DNA of 64,000 nt from Symsagittifera roscoffensis (taxonomy: Eukaryota > Xenacoelomorpha > Acoela > Convolutidae), in the NCBI RefSeq assembly GCF_963678635.1, contig NC_087062.1:54942473-55006472 (forward strand). Direction: 5' to 3'. The notes beneath the pieces are model-generated. The model did no database searches. It saw only the letters and a program-made list of their open reading frames with translations, and had not been told where the DNA came from. Shown piece by piece: positions 12,902 through 22,700 of this stretch (position 1 is its first letter; every line of letters begins with the position of its first letter). Position numbers and translations under genes: made by a program.

Positions 12902-13821
12902 TGTGACATTCGACCAGAATGGCCAAAATGCAATTTATGCAGGATTCGAATTTTGAGCAGTAAGCCTTCCGAGTTGATGATTTCGAAGGATTAGCGACGT
13001 TATTGGAATGTTTAGCCAAACGGTGAGGGCTAGAATATTCTAGTATTTTAAATTTTCAAAAATTCGAATGATGACGTCACATTTCTGAGAAATGCTGAAA
13101 CGGCCATTTTAACAAAAAGCGAGTGAAAAACAGAACAACTTTATCTGTGATTGCGAACAGAACGAAAATCGAGATTAAAGAAAAACGACAACGAACTACA
13201 ATAGCAGAGAACGTTCCAAGTTGCAACTATTGTGCTGCTACAATAGTTGCAAGGCCGTTGCCAACAACGGTGAAGGGTGAGAACCAGCCTTCCGGATTGG
13301 TGTGAAATTGAACTTAAGGAGCTTGATTCACTGGATTCAAGAATCCGGAAGGGTTTCGGGACTGGAACTTTTAGCCTTTTATATAAACTTTTAGCTTCTT
13401 GTCATGTCCTGAATTGAATTTAATTAACAACTGGATTCATTTTGATAAGGATGAGAAGCTAGGAGTTGGGGGAAAGGGTTGGTCCATCTTCGATGGAGAT
13501 GATGGTTTTTATCTACTGAACAAAAACAATAGTAATATAATAAGTAGTAGCCCTGTTTTTAGGAGTGACCTCGTGGTCTGGGGATACTGAGACCCAGCCA
13601 TGAGCTCACTATTTTTGCATGTAATTCAGTTAATTTGAGCGTTCTGGTCGAAGCCGGAGAGCAGTAACGTTTTTGTCGACCCGATGTAAGAAAGACCACC
13701 GAAAAGTACTGGCTTGGTAGAGACGGTGAAAAACATGCAAAGCTCTGTTTAGACGCTAGCCAGTCGTCTCAAGACTTAGTTTTGTTATCCGTCGATATGT
13801 ATCTTCCGGGCGAATGTTACA
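12902..13821 (+). repeat. 5' LTR of copy B (920 bp)
   Basis: TGTGACATTC at the left end and GAATGTTACA at the right end. Near-identical to 37175-38095. It contains a TATATAAA box at 13380-13387, three consecutive hairpins upstream of it (13223-13352), and the GGTCTGGGGATACTGAG region shared by all three LTRs. Confidence 0.92.
13223..13352 (+). promoter_or_regulatory. Cluster of three hairpins in the LTR upstream of the TATA box
   Basis: Three perfect inverted repeats lie in a row: GCAACTATTGT (13223-13233) with ACAATAGTTGC (13240-13250) around a 6-base loop; CCGTTG (13255-13260) with CAACGG (13265-13270); and CCTTCCGGATT (13288-13298) with AATCCGGAAGG (13342-13352). The first two stems are also perfect in copy A although the first loop differs (GTCGCT instead of GCTGCT). 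They sit in U3, so they may be protein-binding palindromes or, near the 3' end of the RNA, structural elements. Confidence 0.55.
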
Positions 13822-13833
13822 TGTATATTTTTA

Positions 13834-13851
13834 TGGCGCTCCTGGGTGGTA
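13834..13851 (+). promoter_or_regulatory. Candidate primer-binding site (tRNA-Asn-like)
   Basis: TGGCGCTCCTGGGTGGTA begins 12 bases after the 5' LTR and is kept after the copy A LTR (11024-11041, one difference visible). It starts with TGG as required to pair with a tRNA CCA end. From memory of animal tRNA-Asn 3' ends it agrees at about 14 of 18 positions. The tRNA assignment is inference; the position is typical. Confidence 0.45.
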
Positions 13852-15687
13852 TTCATTTTAACATCATGACCGGCAGAACCGTTAACGAGCACTCCGCGCC
13901 GAGCGGATGCTCACATTAACGCCCTTAATAGGCCTAAACCGCCGGGGCGGAAGGGTAGTTCGGAACGCGGAAGCCTTCCGGATTGCCGTGAATAGTTTTT
14001 TAACCTAGTTAAGACCGAAAATTCACGAACCAGGAAGGGTGGGGGGATCGGCCGTCCCCTCGTCCCCTGAATGGTTGGTGACCAAAAACACTTAAAGATA
14101 TAAGTAAAACCAAACAAAAAGTAGTATAGTACCCAAGAAAAACAAAAAACATAAAAAAAATAACCGAAAAACCAAAAACAGTAAAAAAGTAAAAAATCAG
14201 TAGAAATCATCCCCCCAGACAAGATGTGATTCAACCCCCCGTTTGTTGTTGATTGATATATTGTTATTACAGGCATTTATATCAGTCAAGATTGTTACGA
14301 TCAATTTTGTGGCCCGTTTGTGAGGCTTGTACTGTAGGGTTATTTGAGCATTTAAGCACGTTAATGATAAATTGCGCTCAAACCGGAAGGGTCAGCTGAT
14401 TTGCGCTCAATTCGGAAGGGTCCTGGGTGAAGACCGATCCGGCAAGCAGTACAAGGAGCAACAAGAAGGGGCTCAACGACAACAACAATCGACTGTTGGG
14501 TATCCTTAACAAGTTTTGTATCCCTTTTGGTACAAAAAGTAAGATAGTAATCTGTGGGGGGCTCGACAGTGCTGCACTGTAGTGACCCTTCACCGAACTG
14601 CGAATATCCGAGTTAAGCACCTTAATTCGGATAATAAACAAACCCGGAGGGGTATAGTATTACTAATATTATTACTTATATAGCCTATATTAATAGTCTT
14701 ATATCGTTTTTCAGTGAAAAACAACGAAAACAGACCGGTTTTTAGGATCAAAATTGCGATATTTTGATCCCCCCACAAGTCGCGATTTTTGAGATATCGA
14801 TATTTTTTGAAACGGAAAAAAGCGCTAAGTTAGTGTGTTACATCGTAACTGCACTACTGTAATAAGTAGAACCGGTTAACTTTAGTTCGGAAGTGGTTGG
14901 AACTAGTTTGGTACCAAAAACCAAATTTTCCCAATTTTTGATAGTAAGAAACACTATAAAATCAGAAAATTTTTTGAAATCTTTCAGTTAGGACAGTAAA
15001 AATAGTTGTTCGGACAACGTCCACTAGTGAATCTACGAGTTTTAAAACCCGCTACCCGAAAGCCTTCCGGGTTGCAGAGAAATCGAACATAACGTGTTTG
15101 ATTTGGTGGATTCATCAATCCGGAGGGGTCCAGATAGCATAGTTTTTCGCAAATTTTCTCTACAAAAGCGTTTTAAATCGGGTCTTTTGCATAGAACTAG
15201 AAGAGTATAGGCCTTGTGAGCTCAGATCAATAATTTTTAGGTCGAAAGGACCAGATTTGCGGAAAAAGTTAGGCGGAACCTATAAGAGAGAAAGTTTTTG
15301 AATTTGGAAAAAAGACGTTTTGGTTAATAACTTTGGAACTACAGAGCATATCGAGTCCATCTTGGTACCATTAGATCAGAAATTAGCTGAACTAACTAGT
15401 AGGAAAGAGAATTACTCGAAAAAGCGAGCGAGAAAATTTTTTGAGATTGTTTTTAGCAAATTCACCGATTTGGAGGGTAGACCCTTCACGTTTTATAAAA
15501 TTTTATTTAGAAAAGCATTCACACCCCTACCAAAAGGTAACAGCGATTGAATAGAGTAACTTTAGGCTGATCTAGACAAAAAGGGAGGGCTGAAGGCACA
15601 AGACAACCATAGAAGAGGCGAAATTAGGCAAGTGATAAGACCCTTCACCGTTAGTGTGAATTGTCAAATAAGCGCCTTAACTTCAAT

Positions 15688-16013
15688 CCGGAGGGGTCTA
15701 GGAAAGGATCCTATACCCTTCCCAGTTAATTCAAACAGCATAATAGCAACGCAGAACGTATCCGGAGGGGTATAAGCTGAAATTAAGAAAACTGCGAGAA
15801 GCTACTTTGACAGAGCTAAGGGCTCCGAATCCGGAGGGGTCTACTTTCCACAAAACCGGAGGGGTCCGAATCCGGAGGGGTCTTATAGTTGCTAATTCGG
15901 AGGGGTCCAAAACCGGAGGGGTCTACTATTAACTAACTCGGAGGGGTCCCGATCCGGAGGGGTCCATATTCTGACAGTCCGGAAGGGTCCTATTTGTGCC
16001 AATCCGGAGGGGT
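15688..16013 (+). repeat. Array of CCGGAGGGGTC motifs
   Basis: Eleven copies of CCGGAGGGGTC or one-base variants (TCGGAGGGGTC, CCGGAAGGGTC) begin near 15688, 15761, 15831, 15856, 15871, 15897, 15913, 15938, 15953, 15978 and 16003. Spacers between them are unrelated and variable, so this is not simple tandem duplication. Isolated copies occur at 14644 and 15120, and similar motifs occur in the LTRs. Confidence 0.8.
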
Positions 16014-16772
16014 ATTGTTTTATTAAGGACTTAGGTAAACGAAAGAAAGACTAAAAAGCGAGAGGTATTAGGTTATTAATACACAGGCTAGGTATCAGTG
16101 ACTGCACTGGTAACTTGCCTTTCAAAAAGAACCAGACTAATACAAAACAGGTCCGAACTCGGATATTCGCGACACTAAGTCTAAATTAAAAAGAGCGTGA
16201 CTCATTGGTGTGGATTGAAACATAATACGTTTTTGGGAAAAGTGACTGCCCTGAGGATTTTAGTAGGTCTAGCTCGGGCAGTCCGAAGGCAGATAGGTAA
16301 CACAGTACTCGGTGGGTGCAATAGACGCCCACTTGAGAAAATTACTGCCTTCAAAGTTTTGTCTGTTTGGTGCAGCACCAAGCAGGGAAAGCTTTTTCTT
16401 TAAAAAACAGGTTCGACTATTGTACTGCGACCGACTAAGAGTACAAGACACATACGTTTTTTTATATATACATTCATACTGTGTCAATATATTTTTTTGT
16501 TTTTGATTTTAAATCAACGTAAACTGAATACACTATCTTTTAAATTGACTGATAACATCATATTGTGCTAGTTTCCAGATCTTTGGACCGATAAACGGTC
16601 AGTGTGAATAAATTTTATACAAACTGTACTCTGACAACATACAGGGATTCGTGGTTACTGTTTAATAGAATCTGGTGAAATTTATTGTGTTGTGTCATTA
16701 TTATTGTTAATAAAACTATAAGGTCTCTAGCAATTGAGTCAAGAGTAGGCATAGGAAAGTGACAAATAGAGA

Positions 16773-19700
16773 ATGAGTTTAGACAAGTCAAGGATACCAA
16801 AACGAGGTAATAGCTCTAGGAAATTCATACCTGAAAAGCAAAGAAAAACGATGACCGATCCTTTTGTGGATTGGATCAAGCGATCCCGGTCTGACAAAAG
16901 GGGGACGGTTTCAGGCAGAATGGTTGAAACGAGAAGTCAAAAGACCTCAGAAGAGCGAAGAGAACTGTTAGAAGTGGAGGTCAATACGGACCATACCATG
17001 AACGACAACCAGGGAGTAAATGGACTGGAAGGGAGAGGCAGAAGGCTGGCGAGTGAATCTACTCCGGTAGAACAAGGCCATGATTTTGCCACTTCCACCG
17101 GGACATTGGATCGAGAGGAGATGTCGGAACTGTCCGACATCTCAACTGAAGTAACGGCAACTAGAAGATCTCCGACAGACAACACTATGATGGCAAGCGG
17201 AACTGGGAAACAAACAACCTCATCATCGTTCTCAGAAAGAATGAAGAACACCTTCGGAAACATCTTTCCATTCAGCATGGGAGGAGGAGCAGGAAACGAT
17301 GGGGAGTCCCAGGAGGAAGAGGATGAAGAGGAGCAAGGGGACTTTGGATCTCAAGTCAGTCTCAATAGTTCGATCCAGGAGAGTGAGGCACACGTCGGAA
17401 GAGAGACTGGAACCATGGATAAATTTGGTGTAGTGACAACGATAAGCAAAGAGGCAAACACACCGGGCCAGTCAAAGGACTTCGCGATTAGGACAAGTTC
17501 GGAGCCACAACCCGAAGAGAGTAGAACCAGAGGGCTTGGCAACGCGTTAGCGGATCCTGAAATAGATAATGATAAAACGTCAAGACAGAGAATCAAGGCC
17601 CGGATCTCTACCAGCACGAAGCTACCTGGGACTGACAGAGTTACACCACCACTAGTGACGCCACTCATGGATAACGGGGCAGCACTAGAGGAAGCCTTAA
17701 ACAACATAGTGGGCAGTTTAGAGGAACAAAATGAACAGATGTCGATAAGGATGAGTGAACTGGAAAGAGCAGTTCACATTGAAAGAGAAAGTCTGCGGGA
17801 AGAAATAAACCGCAACAGACAAGAAGTTGGCAGAAGCGAGAAACGCTTGAAAGAAAGAACGGACGAACATTTGACGAGGAACTTGTCGCGAATGACAAGA
17901 GAGGCGGAACAGAGGGAGTTACGCTTAAGAGCCGACATGGAGAAGTTAAGAATACAGCAAGAGCAGTCTCTTGGGTCTCTTGACATAAAGATAGACGCGA
18001 TGATGGAGAGGCGAACTCAGGCTATCATGGATAGGTTGGACGGGCAACTAAGCAGCAAGAGTGGACCAAAAGAAGGAGAGCCGAACTCGGGAGGTCCCAG
18101 CAGGGAACCGAGGGTGAACTTCAATGAACATCAAATGAGGAAGACGTATGGATCCACTAGAGGCAGGGGCAGTTCATCAGGCTATGCCACAAGGGGTAAT
18201 ACAGCATGGGGCCCGAACAGTAGAGCAAGTTCAACGGGGAACAGACAAACCTCTAACGAACGACCAACGCAAGGCACACATGCGACTGGGAGAAGTGATT
18301 CCGGCAACAGGGGGCATGCAAGCCCGAGGAGGAGTCACGTGGGCCAAGCGGGAAACGCTTACGGCGATTCGGATTGCAGGGATGCACCGCACACAGAGCC
18401 TTCGACGAGGTGTGAGGACACTCAAGCGGGACACTCAAGGGATGCTACGGCAATGGCCACAGCATTTGAACCCCTGAACAGGTCTTTGGAGACATTCCTG
18501 ACGCGGTTATCTAGAACCAATGAACGCAGTGAAAAGTCCAGAAGAGTCTTTAAGAAGCCAAGATGCTACAAAGACGAATCTGATGGCTGTATTGATACCT
18601 GGATAGAGGTAATGAAGCTGCATTTCGAGGAAGAAGACTTGTCTGAGAGACAGGAATGCAGCGCGCTCACCAGCAACTTAGAAGGGACAGCCCTGAACTG
18701 TGTCATGGCCAAGAAACAGTATCAACGTGACACTGCAGAGAAAATCTTCGAAATCTTGTTAAACCGTTTCGGATCAGGGGTGCAGGGGCACCAGGCGATG
18801 ATGCGCTTTGAGAAAAGGAGGCAACGGGAAGATGAAACCATAGACAAGTTTCTCGATGATTTGGAAATGCTGAGAAGACGCAGCCAACCGGATGAGTCAA
18901 ACCGAAGGATGAACCTGGCCGTAGCCTCAAAATTCATCGATGGTGTGAAAAATGATGAACTTCGTACGATGCTAGCAACGCATTACACACCACTATCAAC
19001 TAATGCGCCAACACCGGAGGAGTTGAGGCTCAAATCAAAAGAGTATCTATTGTTGAAACCTCCTTCAAAATCTGGATACTACAAGAACAATTATGGCAAT
19101 TTTAACAACGGACCAGCGAACCAAGGGAACAATTGGTACAAACCGAGGGACGATATGGACAAGAGACGCTCTTGTGCTAATTGTAGTTCAACTGACCATC
19201 ATGTGTCAGCATGCCCAGCTTACAAACAAGGCATGAAAGCAATAGGCTTTAGCCTCGAGGACGAAGATGCGTCAGATTTGGACCATGAGGATTTCATGAG
19301 AGGAGTAATTGCGAAATTCGGCCCGAGGTGTTTCTTTTGCAACTTGGAAGGTCATTTTAAATCAGATTGTCCGCAATTCTGGGATGCAGTGGCAGACATC
19401 AAGCATCCAAGACATGAGGAAGCACTGTCAGGAGTGAAAGCCAGCAAGGCTCGCCTGTTGAGTGAAGCGGAGGCACGCAGAAAGGATAAACCTCAAGAGC
19501 TGGTGGCGAAGAAGATGCAAGCGGTAACAGAAGAAGCGCGTGAACCGGAACCAGCAACTGCGGCCGATGACTTCAAAATTGATTATAGGGCAGCTGCGAG
19601 GGATGCTATAAATAGAGTACAGCAGGAACTAGTGACGAGAGAGATTGAACAAAAGGTGAAACTCGAGCTGGAGAATGAGAAATTACAGGAGCAACTGAAC

Positions 19701-22700
19701 GCCTTCGAAGCAACGGAAGTTGAAGAGGCAAAAACACCGAGCAGCTTGAGCATGAAACTCAATGTTATCTCTGGTCAGAGGTTCGGTATGGTACCGCAAG
19801 GAAGTAAAATACAGTCGATAATCTCGGTGGCAGGGCATCAGGTAATCAGAAACCTGAGTGAACCGTCTGAGTTCACTTTGATGCATTTGGACACATATGC
19901 AGACTATCTGAGGCAGATGGAGCCACGCACCGAGTCGAGAGCTGTGAGGGCACTACTAACAACGGGTGGCCCTCGCATGAAGAAACTTCATGGACGCTAC
20001 CTAGAAGTCTATGGACCGTATCAAGTAATGCTGAACGTGGATGGAATCAGTATTTACACCAGGACTTACATAACAACAGATGATGACCAAATGGGGCAGA
20101 TCTATTTGGGTGAAGAGGAACTCAAAGTCCGCAGGATAGGCCATGACGCCATGATGGAACAAGACGCGGTACACATTGGATATGAAGCAGATGTGACAGC
20201 ACACCTGCTCGACACCAACGGAACAAAAATCGGAGTCACAGGGCTTCTGGACACAGGAGCGGTAGTGAGTGTGATGCCGATAAAAACTTGGGAAAGAATG
20301 GGCTTCACGCGGGAAGATCTGATTCCAACGAATCTCCGACTAGCCGCTGCAAATCGAGGAGCTATCTACGTAGCCGGAAGAACACCGGTGACGGTCCTTC
20401 ACATGGGAGGACGGAACCTTTGGATGAGCTTCCTGGTGGTAGAGAATCTGGACGACGCCGACCAATTCATCTTGGGCAGAGATTTTGTCAGGAATTTCGA
20501 CGTGATGATTGACTTGAACAACGGTCTAATACGGATTAGAAACCCGGACCGAAAGTATGTTAAGAGACCAATTAATAGGATAATAACAGATGAAAATAAG
20601 GTACCAGTTTTTTTGGATAGAAAAGTAAAGTTACAACCAGGACAAGCTGTAGTAGCAATTTTTAGAATGAGAAATTTAAATTCGTTAAGTGATAGCAAAC
20701 AGGTTTGCTTAGTACCGAATCCAAATAGTCAGAGTTCGGTGATTTTAGGCCGGAGCTTCTCGGTAACGCGAAACGGACTGTGTGTCAGTGTGTTGTTGAA
20801 CACACTGGACACCACGGTTTCAATCCAGCGTGGAAAGAAGCTTGGCTACGCCTTGCCGATGAGGACCGACTATGAGGAGACAGAAAACTCGAAGAAATAT
20901 AGTGTGAAAGACTGTCCTTATCATGCAAATAAAGATAAAATCTTAAAGAGAATTAATGAATTAAAATCTATTCATAAATTGTTTTCAATGAAATCCGAAA
21001 CGGACGACGGCTTATCAAGCTGCTCGAATTTTCCGGAACGCCCCTCGTCATATGAACTAGATTCCGACAAACCGGTTTTGCCAGAAATAGAACATTTAAA
21101 AGGAAAAACAGGTGAGGGAGATTTTGAAAAATTACGGGACCTCCTAGATCGGAATGCCGAAGTATTTTTAAAACATAAGGCGGACATCGGTTGTTGTAAT
21201 TTCGTCGAACACGAAATCGAACTAGAAGAGGGCGCCGTTCCCCATAGGGAAGGCGCAAGGCGAATGACGCCACATAAATCGGAAGCGTGCCGAGCGGAAA
21301 TAGAAATGTTGCTTGAATACGACATGATAAAACCCTCGAAATCACCGTGGGCTTGCGGGGTAGTCATGGCGAAAAAGAAAGGGGGGCAGCTTAGATTTTG
21401 TTGCGACTTTCGTTACTTGAACGCGGTAACGATTAAAGATGCGTACCCGATACCGCGAATAGACGAGAGCCTATCCAAACTTGGTGATGCAAAGTTCTTC
21501 ACCACATTGGACTTGGGTTCTGCCTTCTGGCAAGTTCCTCTGCGAAAGAAGGACAGAGAGAAAACCGGATTCGCGTGCGAACTGGGGTTGTACCAGTGGA
21601 AGAGGATGCCCTTCGGCTTGTGCAATGCAACAGCAACTTTTCAAAGGCTGATGGCTCAGGCTTTGACAGGAGTGACCAAAAAGTACGGGAATCTCTTGAT
21701 GTGCTACGTGGATGACGTAGTCATAGCGACACCAACCCTGGAGGATCACATTGATCGACTCGATGAGGTCTTCGGATGTATGAAAAGAGCAGGCTTGAAA
21801 TGCAAACCATCGAAATGTGAAATCCTTAGGGATTCGATCAAGTACCTGGGAAGAATGGTGGACAGGCATGGTGTGAGGCCAGATCCAGAAGCAGTAGAGG
21901 CTGTGCTGACATGGAAAGCTCCTAGAACGGACACACAGCTCATGAGCTTCCTAGGGTTTGCCAATTACTACCGAGAATTCATAAAAGGATACGCGGACAA
22001 GGTGTACCCGATGCAGAAGCTGATGCGCAACAAAGGGAAAAAGTTCGAATGGAACGAAGAGGCACAAGTTGCTTTCGAGAACATAAAGCGGGAACTGTGC
22101 GAAGCGCCAGTGCTGGGCATGCCTACAGAAAAGGGCATGTATGTTCTTGACACAGACGCATCGGTGGTGGCCATCTCAGGAATATTGCATCAAGAGCAAG
22201 AATGGAACGGAAGAACGGTTCTCGGTCCCATTGCATACGGCAGCAAGGTCTTGAGTGACACAGAGATGAAATATGGCGCACCAAAAGCAGAAATGTTTGC
22301 AGTAGTCACTTTCGTGGAAAAGTACCGTGCATACTTGGGGAGCGCTCCCTTCAAGTTACGCGTGGACATCAGACCGTTATCCTGGTTGAAGACCTACTCG
22401 ATAGATCAGAGTTATATTGGTAGATGGATAGAAAGATTGGATGGCTACCATATGATAATCGAACATAGGATGCGTGATAAACATCAGAATGCTGACAGTC
22501 TCAGCAAGAAAACTGAGTTCTATGAAAGATTGGAGCAGAAGCAGGCCAATCAGGCGGAAGTAAAGGAGGGATTCTCGTTTCTGGACAAAGAAACTTATGA
22601 AGCGCTTCCCTTAACGAGATGGTTGGATAAGTCTGGACATCCAATTCCGGGGCATCCTGAGTTACCTGTAGAGAAAGCAGCCGAGATAAAGATCCTGTCA

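Larger units (their letters stand above)
13822..16772 (+). other. Long 5' leader of copy B
   Basis: Almost 3 kb between LTR and gag start without a convincing ORF; the longest, 76 codons at 15320-15550, has no recognisable feature. The first part is GC-rich, then come an A-rich stretch (14090-14210) and a region with repeated CCGGAGGGGT motifs. Some of these are paired with upstream GACCCTTCACCG motifs (14583 with 14644; 15640 with 15688), suggesting long-range stems of the genomic RNA. A long structured leader could carry packaging signals or an internal ribosome entry element; neither is shown. Confidence 0.6.

Noticed and set aside
13822-14046. A longer LTR (about 1.15 kb) ending at the GGGGGGA run
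   Set aside because: The 3' LTR of copy B stops at GAATGTTA and joins the X2 flank directly, the inverted ends fit that boundary, and a primer-binding site follows it.
15688-16013. CRISPR array
   Set aside because: The repeat is only 11 bases with irregular 4-60 base spacers, in a eukaryotic retrotransposon leader.
19000-21000. Programmed frameshift between gag and pol
   Set aside because: Gag, protease, RT and integrase lie in a single open frame from 16773, so no frameshift is needed.
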